DNA of 64,000 bases from Rotaria socialis (lineage: Eukaryota > Rotifera > Eurotatoria > Philodinida > Philodinidae). The stretch covers positions 125,818-189,817 of the forward strand of contig CAJNYU010003629.1 in NCBI GenBank assembly GCA_905331475.1. Reading direction: 5' to 3'. The notes below the pieces were generated by a model. That model made no database searches, was not told the origin of the DNA, and worked only from the letters and a program-made list of their open reading frames with translations. Positions 1-10,757 of this stretch are shown in pieces; position 1 is the first letter of the stretch, and each line of letters opens with the position of its first letter. Made by a program: the position numbers and the translations under genes.

Positions 1-1
1 T

Positions 2-175
2 CTTGGAGAAGTTGGTAAAAATTTATATGAATCCTTAAAAAGAAGCGACCAAACTTCGGAAGTACTTGATCAATTAAAAAGTTTACTGGAGAAATGCTTA
101 TATCAAGATCCCCTTTTACGACCGAATGCTTCAAAAACTCTTGAAACATTGAGTTCTTTATTAGAACAGGCCTAA
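2..175 (+). CDS. C-terminal tail of a protein kinase domain (partial, enters from the left)
   Basis: An open frame runs from the window edge to a TAA stop at 173-175, giving 57 residues. The segment reads like the last helices of a protein kinase catalytic domain (subdomain XI). A leucine-rich helix is followed by KCLYQDPLLRPNA, matching the family pattern C-x(5-6)-P-xx-RP with the invariant arginine, and then a short helix to the stop. No activation loop or HRD motif lies in the window, so substrate class and upstream domains are unknown. The fusion gene that starts at 2036 ends its kinase domain with a similar pattern (CLQSVPERRPSA), so this could be a related neighbour, but the match is too generic to prove it. 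Confidence 0.7.
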   Translation, partial: LGEVGKNLYESLKRSDQTSEVLDQLKSLLEKCLYQDPLLRPNASKTLETLSSLLEQA

Positions 176-1888
176 ATGCTCTTGTTTCTTTATTGACCTG
201 TGTCTCTAAGCTAAATGACTTGTACTGATTTTTTCGTCGAAATTTGATTGCTAATTCGTATTATTTGTTTTATTTCTTAAATAATAATTTTTGACACTTT
301 TAGATTCAACATTCATTTCTGAAGAGACAACGGTTCTTTCGACTGACGTTTCAAATTTATAATGTAAGTATTCGCTTTACTCACGTTGTTAATTTCTCTA
401 CGCAAAATATACTAAAAAAATCAAATCTATTTGAGTAAATTCTGTTCAGCATGACAACAGACAAAACCAAACTCGTGAGACGCGACCAAAATTGCTGCAT
501 CTCTCACAGAGTAACACACTGAAGTAACTTTTCATACGTTTACTCGACCTGACCAAAACTTTTTAGCCTGCACGGCTATGCGATGCTCAGATTGCAATAC
601 TTTAGAATAGTTTTCTACCCGTATCTGTACCCTCAATATACGCATATAATCTCTTATTCATCTTGTTTCCATGATTACAAGTCAGAACATAAGGCCAGTA
701 CAATGTTTAAGCTGATTAAATAATAAAAAGTAACAGAATTTATTTAACGATAGTGAGCAGTTATACTATACATAGAAATAAAAGATTACCAAATGATTTA
801 TAATTCCTCGACTGCTGCCGAGCCTTTAGCATGCTCCTTGTCTTTCAAAATACTAGTTCATTAGTCGATGAATCGGCCGAAACCGATGGCAAAGCGACAA
901 CTAAACGATTTTATTATCCATAACCCACTGAGTAATATTGTTATTGTTATGTGCCAATGCTTTTGGAATGGCAAAGTCTCCTCATTTAATTATTTATTTC
1001 ACGAAATCGATTGAGATATTTATCATCAAGTGCTTCATCCCTTTTTGTGCTGAAAGGCAAATCAGCGAGTTTTTCATCATTTTTCAATGTCTCCAATTTT
1101 TCATGAAGATTTCTAAGATCCACACTTAAATTGATGATAGTGTTAGTGAATGACTAGCCGCATATGCAATTAAAATTGTCGATAGTATATAGGAGCCTTA
1201 AGAGCACGTTTTGACTCTGTTCATGTGTTCGTAGTATTTTTACCAATTGCGTCTGTGCTTCCACCCGCTGTTAGCTTTTTCAAATACTACCACAAAAGTA
1301 TAATTCTTTTTATCTCTATCTAGCTTCAGATTCGAATATAGGTACCGAACTACACGTTGCAATATTTAAAGTCATCAGTATAAATTATCAAAAATAAGAA
1401 ATAAATCGCTAGTCTGACTTCGAAGCTACACAATCATGTATATATCTGGTTTCTACTCCTTTCTTGTAATATTATCGTCTACTTGTTACGCTTTAGTTGA
1501 AGATTCTCTTATCCATACACAGACTATTTAATCTCTACTTGCAAAATGCGCATAGATGATTATCTATTTATTCTTATTTTGACAATTCGTTTTCTGATTG
1601 TATTTTTCCGAAGCATAATTAGGGGTAAGACTTTTACTTTTTTTATGGGCGGAAATCCTTTTGCGTTACAATGTTTCTTACAAGCCAAAGACGTTTCAAT
1701 GCTTTTTTTTCAGTTTTTCGTGTTCTAAAGAATAAACCACTTATCGTCTTGCTAATTTGTCGTGAGAAAAGTTTTTAAAGTGAAAAGGAAAAGTGTTGTT
1801 TTTCTTCAAATAGAAAGCAGAAGAAGCCAAACTTAATCATAAGTTTATTTTAGAAGAAAACATCATCATAGTTTGTATCTTTAATGTT
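176..1888. other. Intergenic, no supported gene
   Basis: AT-rich sequence with only short open frames that lack recognisable domains or plausible splice structure. It presumably holds the 3' end of the kinase gene and the promoter of the dynamin-kinase-RING gene. No clear repeat was seen. Confidence 0.5.
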
Positions 1889-2017
1889 ATGGCACTTGCA
1901 TCGACAACAGCATCAAATGATGTGCTTCCAAAGCCTCAAAATGAATCGTTAACAAGTGGATTGAATAATATGAAACAAGTCATAGAATCAAATCGTCATA
2001 TAAAGTCTACAATATAA
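1889..2017 (+). other. Small ORF just upstream of the dynamin-kinase-RING gene (uORF or 5' exon)
   Basis: A 42-codon open frame starts with ATG at 1889 and stops at 2015-2017, 19 bp before the downstream ATG. Its composition (MALASTTASNDVLPKPQNES...) is soluble and protein-like rather than random. It is in a different frame from the following gene. It could be an upstream ORF in the leader, or a first exon joined through a short intron; the donor and acceptor combinations I tried do not give a convincing in-phase splice. No function can be assigned. Confidence 0.25.
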
Positions 2018-2035
2018 CGAATAACAAATAACTTT

Positions 2036-5000
2036 ATGTGTATGTATATGGATTTTCAAGATTCGTTGGCCAAATTGCCATCCAAAGAATCAATAACAGA
2101 AGTTTATACAGAACCAATAGAATCGTTAGATTTTAAATTCTTGAATAATCATCAAACGCATGACCGAATTCAGTTGGCTCTTTGCGGCCCGAATTCAAGT
2201 GGTAAGACAACATTTTTACAATCATTCGTTGGAATTGGCAACATTTTACCTATCGATGTTGGTCCAGTCTCCGCTCGGATAGTTAAACTCGCGTATGCCG
2301 CACCATTAGATGCATGTTTGGTTGTTCACTCATCAATTCAAGACTCTTATACTGAAAATGATAAAGAAAAACACACATTGCCTTTATCAGAATATTTTGA
2401 TGATTCCGCAACCGACTGGAAAGGGATCGCGAAAGCAATCGAAGGTTATGTTGCTCGACCAAAGGAGAATACCCATGAGTTCAACGAGTGGGCAAAACAA
2501 TTTTTGGAAATACGAATACCATCACCTATACTCGAATTGGGTATTGATGTCTATGACACACCAGGTTTATTATTTCATGATGAACCAGTATTGAAAGAGA
2601 ATTTAAAAGAATTAGTTCGTCTTGTCCGACCAGTAATCGTATTTTTATATGCAAATGCAACATTCGCCAAAGATGCAAATGAATGTTATTTAATGATCAG
2701 ATCAACAATAGGTGATTCAGAACAACCACCCATATTTTATCTGAATACTAGACAAGATATATCAACGTTGTTTAACGGCGCTGGATTCATTTCAAATCGA
2801 AAGAATCAGAAATATTTTACTGTTAAAAAATATCATGAAATTTTTCCTAGTGAACGATTAAAACGTTATCAGGAATTGTACAACAATGTTGGAACTTCAA
2901 ATAAATTACCCATGATTGAAGATAGTGAAATATTCGACAAAAAATGTGATAATTTCGATATTTGCAGCATTGTTTCGTGTTCATTATTACCCGATTGTGC
3001 ACTTGAAATGACTAAACAAGCTTGCCAGCGTATTATTGAATATGCTGTAAAAGCCGAAATGGAGAAACCACTTGAAATGGCTAATCAAGTGTTAGACAAA
3101 ATTGATAGTATTTTTAATTTCATTGCATCAGCAAGTCATCGAACAGAAGAACAATGGAAAGATATTCGTTTGAATGCAGAAAAGTGGGGTGAACATTTCT
3201 TTCAAAATTTTCAAAATGAGTTATCGCCAGTAGCAGAAAAAGTTCAAGAAAAAATTCTTCAACGGTTTGATCAACATTCAACAGACATTATTGAACGGGC
3301 AGTTAAGTTGGAACGTTCTGATGATCCGTTGCACTGCAAAACAAGAGATGTCGTTAAAACGAATATAAAAGATTTTATTAAAATTGCGATACAAGAAGAA
3401 GTTATTAAATTTGCAGTAAATGAAGCTGTAAATGAATCAAAAGAAAATATTCGAACGACGATTAAAAATGCAATTCTTATTAACGTAGAGAAAAATGAAT
3501 TATTAACAGTTGCACAGCGTCATGTTTTAATGGATGTATCATCAGATAGTATAACACAACGTGGTTTGGTTGAGAATATGTTATATCAATTATCACTAGC
3601 GCCATCAGTTTTATTACGTTTGGTTCGAGGTTTTTCAGCAGTTGCATATCAAGATCACTGGAATACATTAAATACAACAGTTTTGAAAGCTAAAGAGAAA
3701 TTTTATGTAATGATGGATGCAATGGATTCATTTTCAGTTTTAAACAATGAATCAAAACGGCGTGAATTTGCGAAAGAGTATTTGAAAAGAAGACGATCAA
3801 AAATTGATGCAGAAAAAGAATTATATAAAAACAATTTACAATTATGGATCGCGAATAAAGAGAAGATGTTTAAAAATAATATTAAAAGTAATTATAAACT
3901 TGCTATATCACATTTAAACATTAGAGACAGTGCTTATCAATCAACCATGTCATATATACGATGTTTTACCGAATTTGAATGTGAATTAGCAGCATTAAAA
4001 GATTTAGCGAAATTTAAAGCGCATAATCCTGTTATCGACGAATCCCAAAAATTGGGGAGTGGGGCACATTTTGATATTTATCCAGCTGAATGGGGAAATA
4101 AAAAAAACTTAGCTGTTAAAAAATTAAAACAATCATCAAATCAATACGGATATTTGCAATATCTCGAAGCGCATAATCATAGGAAAATAACAAAACTTTG
4201 TCAAATTACTGACTCAGAAGGAGATTCAGAATCACTTAAACTTCGAATACAACATATCGCGCCCTTATTATATTTATACAAACAACAAGAGACAGAGGAT
4301 CAAAATAAATTATGCATGGTTTTAGAACGATATTCACAAAGCTTGGATAAATATTTAGAAAAAAAGATTAGCACGATCAAAGCTGATGAAGTTCTTAAAA
4401 TTGCTCTTGATATGATTGATGTGTTAGTATTCTTACATGCGAATGATATTGTACATCGTGATATTAAATCTCAAAATATATTGATGGATGAAAAAAATCA
4501 ATGTTATTTAGCTGACTTTGGAACAGCACGAGAATGGACGACAAACTCAACAGTTATAGGAACCTTTCCATTACCACCAGAATGTATGTCAGGTTCTGTA
4601 TACGATGGTAGAGTTGCTGATGCTTATTCATTTGGTATATTTCTTTTTGAATTGTTACCCAAAAACACTTATATTCGTCCTGATAACTGCACAGTCATAA
4701 AAACTATGCTGAAAACAACCGCTCAATTAAATGAATATAACCGTACCTATGAAGAATTAATTGAATCATGTTTACAGTCTGTACCTGAACGTCGCCCAAG
4801 TGCAATAATAATTCAATCGACATTGCTACAATGCCTGAAAGATGCTGAAAAGAAGCCATGCATGACGTGTGAAGATAATTTACGAAAATGTCGTTTTCAA
4901 CCTTGTAAACATAAACTTGTCTGTGAGTCCTGTTTTGGAAAGTTATCGAAGAATACAGAAGGCAAATCAAATTGTATCTTATGTTGGAAAACTATCGATC

Positions 5001-5041
5001 AATGGACAGAAGATGAAAATAATGACACATATTTTGGTTAA
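2036..5041 (+). CDS. Dynamin-like GTPase / protein kinase / RING finger fusion protein
   Basis: Single-exon gene, 1001 residues. Residues 51-58 are a P-loop (GPNSSGKT), followed by a switch-I region around GPVSAR and DTPG at 174-177, as in dynamin-superfamily or bacterial-dynamin-like GTPases. Residues about 340-670 are predicted mostly helical and charged (stalk-like). A protein kinase domain follows: glycine-rich loop LGSGAHFDIY from 673, AVKK lysine near 695, HRD at 807-809, DFG from 827, a PPE-type motif and an RP arginine near the end. Residues 942-983 form a C3HC4 RING (C-xx-C ... C-x-H-xxx-C-xx-C ... C-xx-C), implying E3 ubiquitin ligase activity. All key catalytic residues are present, so the GTPase, kinase and ligase may all be active. 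The start may be one of three close ATGs (2036, 2042, 2048). The fusion recalls animal immunity proteins that join a nucleotide-binding module to signalling domains, but its role is unknown. Confidence 0.9.
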   Translation: MCMYMDFQDSLAKLPSKESITEVYTEPIESLDFKFLNNHQTHDRIQLALCGPNSSGKTTFLQSFVGIGNILPIDVGPVSARIVKLAYAAPLDACLVVHSSIQDSYTENDKEKHTLPLSEYFDDSATDWKGIAKAIEGYVARPKENTHEFNEWAKQFLEIRIPSPILELGIDVYDTPGLLFHDEPVLKENLKELVRLVRPVIVFLYANATFAKDANECYLMIRSTIGDSEQPPIFYLNTRQDISTLFNGAGFISNRKNQKYFTVKKYHEIFPSERLKRYQELYNNVGTSNKLPMIEDSEIFDKKCDNFDICSIVSCSLLPDCALEMTKQACQRIIEYAVKAEMEKPLEMANQVLDKIDSIFNFIASASHRTEEQWKDIRLNAEKWGEHFFQNFQNELSPVAEKVQEKILQRFDQHSTDIIERAVKLERSDDPLHCKTRDVVKTNIKDFIKIAIQEEVIKFAVNEAVNESKENIRTTIKNAILINVEKNELLTVAQRHVLMDVSSDSITQRGLVENMLYQLSLAPSVLLRLVRGFSAVAYQDHWNTLNTTVLKAKEKFYVMMDAMDSFSVLNNESKRREFAKEYLKRRRSKIDAEKELYKNNLQLWIANKEKMFKNNIKSNYKLAISHLNIRDSAYQSTMSYIRCFTEFECELAALKDLAKFKAHNPVIDESQKLGSGAHFDIYPAEWGNKKNLAVKKLKQSSNQYGYLQYLEAHNHRKITKLCQITDSEGDSESLKLRIQHIAPLLYLYKQQETEDQNKLCMVLERYSQSLDKYLEKKISTIKADEVLKIALDMIDVLVFLHANDIVHRDIKSQNILMDEKNQCYLADFGTAREWTTNSTVIGTFPLPPECMSGSVYDGRVADAYSFGIFLFELLPKNTYIRPDNCTVIKTMLKTTAQLNEYNRTYEELIESCLQSVPERRPSAIIIQSTLLQCLKDAEKKPCMTCEDNLRKCRFQPCKHKLVCESCFGKLSKNTEGKSNCILCWKTIDQWTEDENNDTYFG

Positions 5042-5120
5042 ACATTTTGAATTTTTCTTTAATTGAATCAATAAAGTGTAATGAAGCGTGACCGAAACGT
5101 TTCCATTTATCTGTGCTAAT

Positions 5121-5150
5121 TGACAATAACTATGCAAATAGTTATTGTCA
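5121..5150. other. Perfect 12-bp stem hairpin downstream of the fusion gene
   Basis: TGACAATAACTA at 5121-5132 is the exact reverse complement of 5139-5150, with loop TGCAAA. It lies 80 bp after the stop of the dynamin-kinase-RING gene and would fall in its 3' UTR. It could be an RNA element or the end of the adjacent small inverted-repeat element. Confidence 0.5.
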
Positions 5151-5220
5151 GTCAAACAAGAGGTAAAAAAACAACATTTTGATGCGTAGAAACGTCGTTT
5201 TTTCAATGCTTGTCTGACTG
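5149..5220. mobile_element. Tiny inverted-repeat element (CAGTCARACAAG family)
   Basis: CAGTCAAACAAG at 5149-5160 is a near-perfect reverse complement of CTTGTCTGACTG at 5209-5220 (one mismatch). Just inside are a poly-A/poly-T tract and an ATGCGT.GAAACGTCG motif. The same terminal sequence and inner motif occur in a 230-bp element at 37897-38126, so both look like deletion derivatives of one TIR transposon family. No target duplication is evident. Confidence 0.5.
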
Positions 5221-5280
5221 GCAAGAGGGTGCAGCGTGGGAGTGTGACATCACCACACCCCCACCTCGTCCACCCCTGTA

Positions 5281-5380
5281 ATGGCTCGTAAAGGTTCAAA
5301 ATCGTTGCATCAAGGAACCTATCCTACCCTAATCGATCAAACATTGATGGATTCTATTGAGCTAGAAGGTAAATCGCCAG
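5281..5380 (+). other. Exon-like coding fragment, unassigned
   Basis: ATG at 5281 opens 33 codons (MARKGSKSLHQGTYPTLIDQ...) ending at a good donor-like GTAGGT. The composition is protein-like, but no following exon could be identified before the inverted ABC transporter remnant begins. It may be an orphan exon or chance. Confidence 0.2.
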
Positions 5381-5569
5381 GTAGGTGTTGATCAAATAAC
5401 ATGCTTATTGCAGTCACAAAAAAAAACGAAGAAATGAGCCGCATTTTACAAATAATTTTATTTAAAAAAAACTGCTTTTCTTAGAATAAATAAATCTTGA
5501 TAACAAACATATATGCCCAGAAAGCACCTGCTCTAGCTATCTCATTCCTTTTGTTGCTAATCGATAATA

Positions 5570-8500
5570 TCAACCACCCATAGCTAGTAATTCTTCGTCA
5601 CTTCCACTTTTCACCATACTTCCATTATGAACTATACGTATTATATCCGCATTTTGAATTGTTGACAAACGATGTGCAATTGTTATGGATGTACGATTTT
5701 GTCGAGCACGATCTAATGCTTCTTGAGCTATCTTTTCATTTTCACTATCTAACGCACTTGTTGTTAGATGATCAGACAAAAAAAACATATTCATACTGTA
5801 AAATCTTAACTTCTTTGCTTTTATGATTTACCTTTATCAAGTAATAAAATCTTTGGATTTCGAATTAAAGCTCGAGCGATAACTAACGTAACGAATTTTC
5901 CCACTGAACTAAACCAATTCTTTGTTTTTTGTTCACCTGATAATTGAGTCCCATGGGCATCACGCATAGTTTCGTATCCCTTTTAATATTAAAGAAAAAT
6001 AATGTACTCGTTGCCATAGCGAAAAAAACGTAATCGCCGACATTCGGAAGAAGTTGTATGAGATCTTGAATATTTGCATCTTTTGCTACTTGAATAATTT
6101 CATTGAGTGAAATATCATTTCGATTATTATCACCATATGCAATATTTTCTCGAATTGACATATCGAAAAGAACTGGCTGTTGAGAAACAATACCAGCTAA
6201 TAAATTAAATAAAGTATTTCGATAGAGACATTTCTGCAGTTACTTTGCGATCAATACCCTTGAAGATTAAGACTTCGAATATCTTTTGAATCAATCAGCT
6301 AGAAACATAACATACATACGGAACACCGATGCACACAAAAAAAAGCGACTTACGAGACGACCCATATTTACGCCATAGAAACGTTCAATTAATTGAATAG
6401 TAGTTGATTTTCCGCAGCCCGATGTACCTAAACAGTCAGTTATTTTAAAGATGAATCATTGTACCCAGAAGTAACAACACATACCAGCCAGTGCTAGTTT
6501 TTGGCCTACGAGAAATATTTAAAAAAAGAAGTTATCAATAATATTTCTATACCTGATTTGTTGTGAAGTTTGAAAATTTTGAGAACAGCTGATTCAGAGC
6601 TATTTGGATAATTGAAATGCACATGATCAAAATCAATTTGTCCATTAGAATGTTCACACACAATTTCATCACCAGCTTTCGACTCATTATCGATGGATGG
6701 TTTTTATTCGCCAATTCGAAAATATTTTTAGCAGCTTCAGTTGCTTTTCCATAGTCGGGAAATCTAACAGAAAAGAAGAATTCTTTTTTTTACTACTAAA
6801 TCGACATCTTATACAATGCTAACTCTCGACCAATGGTGCGAGCGGCCAGAACAACAACATTCGAAACTCTAAAATATGATTTATTCAAGGATACTGATGA
6901 TTTTTTTTCTAGTAGTAGATACAGAAACATATCTTCAAACGTAACTGTATCTCGATCAACAAGAAACGTGCCGAGAGAAATGAAAGCTGCTATGGAAAAG
7001 TAAACAGAAGCATGCGTGATTGAAAATAAAGTACTCAAAATATGAGCACGTGTAATAGAAGACCTAAATATAAATTGAATAAAGATTTAAATAAAACCAA
7101 AAGTAACCCTACCTATCAACGGTATTGAGTATTTCACAATATTCATTACAAAAGTAACTTTCTTTCGTCAACTGTATCACTGTTTGAATGTTTTGAATGG
7201 CTTCGATAGCGATCGTCAGTAGAATAATAAAGAGAATCCATGATAAAAAAAAATAAATCATTGTCACAAATCTTTCCAGCATTCTCTAGGATGTGTTTGT
7301 CTTTGCTTGAATAATACGCTGTTAATCGCGTTTGTAAAAAGCCTCCGAATAACATTAATAGAAGAAAAACTAGCATCAGACATGTTAATTGCCATGAGTA
7401 TGCAAATCCAAGAAGAATACCAGCAACAATGGCGAAAAGATGTCGAAAAATCAAACCAAATCGTATCCCACTTGCACAGCTGATGCTTCAGTTACAAGAC
7501 GTGTACATCATGCACCGGTACTATTTTCTTCCCGGTCGAAAAAGGACGTGTCTTGACGAAGAATAGCTTGAAATGCTTTTGATCGAAGTCGTTTGATAAG
7601 AGCTTCACCCGATCGTGCAAATACATAACCCTAAATAGAATGATATTTGTAAAAAAAAGTCAAGATAGAGTAGAACATAGAGCAAAAAAACTTCGTTTTC
7701 GAACATTTTTATCACATTCTTCAGAAATCTATCGGTAAAAAATGTTCATACTTCAAAGATGAAAATAAATTAACTATTTACTGTCGCTAATTTCGTTTGA
7801 ATAATGTAATATGCAGATTCTCGTGCTCCCGTTATTGAAGCCGCTATAAATCCAATGACAATCGATATTCATTCCGGTAATATAGCGAGCGTAGTATTTT
7901 CTTCTACTTTCTATTCAGATCACTCAACGACAGTTGAATATTCAGCTATTTATTTTCATTACCTTTCTCTCCATCTTATTTTCATCATCGTTTACCAGTG
8001 AATCGTACGAATCATCAATAGAAACATCATTCGGCCGATCAGTAAACATCAACTTGTTCATGTCCTTGTCTTCCAATTTTGATTCTGCCTCTTCAATTTG
8101 ACGTCGATTTTGTTGTTTAACAAAATAAAAATAAAGACCATAAACTTTCATCATTGAGCAACACGCTCCAATGCTTATTGAACTGTCTTTTCACTTTCGT
8201 TATCGAGAGCACTTGCAGCTATACTCCAAAATCAATAATAAACTAGTTAACAAAGCATCATAGTGAAGATTTCTAATTGCAAAAACAAAATCGCATTGAA
8301 AACGAATAAAAAATTATTTTTCTTTACATTAGGAAGAGCCATAATGAAATCATGTGCATTGTTCATCAGTGGCTAAATCAAATCCAAATAAAGCTGGTTC
8401 TCGATTGACGACACCAATGTGTTCTCGTAACCATTTCAGATTATATTCTTTCGCTTCTTTTCCATCAATAAGAATTGAACCTGACTGTGGATTATAGAAT

Positions 8501-9500
8501 CGTTGCAGTAATTGAGCACATGTTGATTTTCCCGATCCAGATGAACCAACAAGAGCAACAGGTTGACCATACGGATAAAAGAAATAAACATTTGAAAATT
8601 GAATATCACCCTCAAGATCATTGTCGAAACCCATATTAATCTCTGATGACTGTGATAAAAAAAAAACAGGAAAATGCATCTACTTGATCAATGATTTGCC
8701 ATATCCCATAGGCAGCACGTCGAGTTTCGTATAAGGCTTGAAAAAAGGACTATACCAAAAACCTGTAATATTATATGGAGAAAATGAACATCTTGAGATA
8801 ATCTAATGTAACAATATACTACCTAATGCATATACACAAAATAGAAGAAAATATGTGATACCAATTGTAATGCCATTCGGCACGCTTTTTCTAATAGCAC
8901 ATGTTTTGTGCTTCGTCAAGGTATTTTTCATATCTATTTACTTTTAAAAATGAAAACATACTACTGACCTATGGATTTCTTGTTCTTGTCCATTATAGAC
9001 TAGTACAGTACGAATTGAACTTATGACTTCTTCAGCAACGATCCCTGCTTTTCCAAATGCTTTCAATTCAATGACCGCCATTTTAGTTATAACCTACGGA
9101 CAAAGAAAAGCCTTGATGATGAAACGTTCTCTAATAAAAGTAAATTTTACTTTGAATAAAATTGTCGTTGTGATGAAAATGACTGGTGCAAATGATATTA
9201 TCACAAATGATAATTGTCATCCTCGTATAAACCCTAAATGAATCATCAGTTTGCCTCTCGACACTTATCTCTCATAATAAAACTCGAGTATAACCCGATA
9301 TAAGATTAGCACAAACAATAACTGTTAACATATTGATTTGCTGTCTTGCACGGCTACTGAGATCATAACGACTGATAGTAAAGTTCGATTCCGGAAAATT
9401 GCACAGCCTGAAAAAATGTAATCACCACTGTCATTATATGAAATAATCAACAGGCATAGTCCTACGATATTTTCGTATAGAAATTAATTGTTGTTAAGGT
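5570..9500 (-). pseudogene. Decayed ABCB-type (P-glycoprotein-like) full ABC transporter
   Basis: Read right to left, pieces appear in the order of an ABCB full transporter. A TMD1 coupling region (AGIVAEEVISSIRTVLVYNG) lies near 8970-9082. NBD1 at 8350-8679 has Walker A GSSGSGKST. The NBD1 D-loop (AASALDNESEK) lies near 8170-8220, then an acidic linker at 7942-8154. TMD2 is at 6800-7500 (FAYSWQLT..., GGFLQTRLTAYYSSKDK). NBD2 has Walker A TSGCGKSTT near 6390-6425, [10 protein letters not shown] near 6160 and an H-loop IAHRLSTIQ at 5640-5700. Several introns are still visible, but the frame is broken: in-frame TAA and TGA codons follow the NBD1 D-loop, the NBD1 signature is not found, and the NBD2 signature (LSGEQK) is followed by a frame disruption. 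An active copy would export lipophilic compounds at the plasma membrane. This one should not be functional unless sequencing errors created the breaks. Confidence 0.85.
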
Positions 9501-10248
9501 TATATTCGCTGGACAAAATCGTTCAGCGAGAGAAGTAAGATTGAGTGAACATAGATGAGCTGCTCGATCAGTAAATGAAGGAATCGTTGCGAGCAATATG
9601 TAAAATAACTCAAGAAACGTCGCATATCGATACGAACAAGGGCATTTACCAAATTTCGAACATTCACTGCTTCCGTGGGTGTTTTCTCAGATTTGATTTC
9701 TTTTTATTGAGAAGTTCCTCTGCAAGCAAAACGAGCAACGAAACCAAGAGTGTTTTCTAGAAAAATATCTATCTCATTTACTTCGTACATAAGGCTCCAT
9801 TTGATTCACTATGAATCATGCGTTTGCAATATCTACACATTGATCTGATATGCTTTCATCACTACGTTTCTGCCTTTCTTTACCATACCTAACTATCCGT
9901 AAGAGCGAACCAAGGGAAACATACATGTGCATTGTTAATGGAAAAAAATCAGATGTGCCCTTGATTGCTTTGACATAATGGATTATTGACTTGTTATGCA
10001 AAATGCAACTTTTGATACAGTTTTGCTTTCAAAAAACTATCATTAGAGAAAAACTTTATTTTGAAATCAATATCAAAACTATACACAAAAAGGAAAAGTG
10101 CGCATGCGCTTAACATTCTTTCTATTCAATGTAAAACGACTGTATTTTAATAAAGGTGTAAATGTGATTATGTAAGAATTTTATCAAAGATCAGTAGAAT
10201 AATACTGTTGACGTATGTATATGCATGTAGTATAAGTACAAGGAAATA
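9501..10248. other. Uncertain region upstream of the ABC remnant
   Basis: This should contain the N-terminal part of TMD1 if it survives. Some minus-strand peptide stretches look protein-like but none is a convincing ABCB helix. An AATAAA that would serve the gene at 10254-10757 sits at 10249-10254, overlapping its stop codon. Confidence 0.3.
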
Positions 10249-10253
10249 TTTAT

Positions 10254-10757
10254 TCAAATGCGCACGATAAATTCTCCATTAACATGCATAATACGCATTA
10301 AATTAGTTATAGGTTGAGATTTTCTTACAGTTGATTTTGCTTTTGAATTTTGTTGTTGGTTTACTTTGACATCTAGATTAGTACGATTCGAACGATGAAT
10401 TGATAACCCATGTTGTCGCGATGGTGGAAGTGGTGGTAATAATGAAATTGATCGATCGGCGAATTTCAGTTTTTCATCATCATAATTTAAATTCGATGAA
10501 TATGGTTTTACAATAGTCGATACCGACGGCATCGTTAAATGTATATTTTCAATCGATGTTTGATACCGTTTATTATTTTTTGATATTGATCGACCTAATG
10601 TCCATGTTTGTTCTTGTTCAAATGAACTTCCATACGGATTGTTGCTTTTATTAATATTAACAACTGAACAGTAAGTACAATATTGACGTGTATACGTTTT
10701 TTTATTATCATCGTGCGATGATTGTTTTGCATACCACTCGACTTGTTCACGAGGCAT
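10254..10757 (-). CDS. Hypothetical protein, 167 residues
   Basis: Single open exon with a TGA stop that overlaps an AATAAA-type polyadenylation signal (reverse complement of 10249-10254). The protein is hydrophilic, rich in Ser, Asn, Gln and basic residues, with a PPLPPS proline patch near the middle and no membrane segment or signal peptide. One CTYC pair is visible, too little for a zinc finger. It looks like a mostly disordered, possibly nuclear or cytoskeletal adaptor protein. I do not recognise the family. The clean frame and the poly(A) signal at the stop support a real gene; upstream exons cannot be excluded. Confidence 0.5.
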   Translation of the reverse strand: MPREQVEWYAKQSSHDDNKKTYTRQYCTYCSVVNINKSNNPYGSSFEQEQTWTLGRSISKNNKRYQTSIENIHLTMPSVSTIVKPYSSNLNYDDEKLKFADRSISLLPPLPPSRQHGLSIHRSNRTNLDVKVNQQQNSKAKSTVRKSQPITNLMRIMHVNGEFIVRI

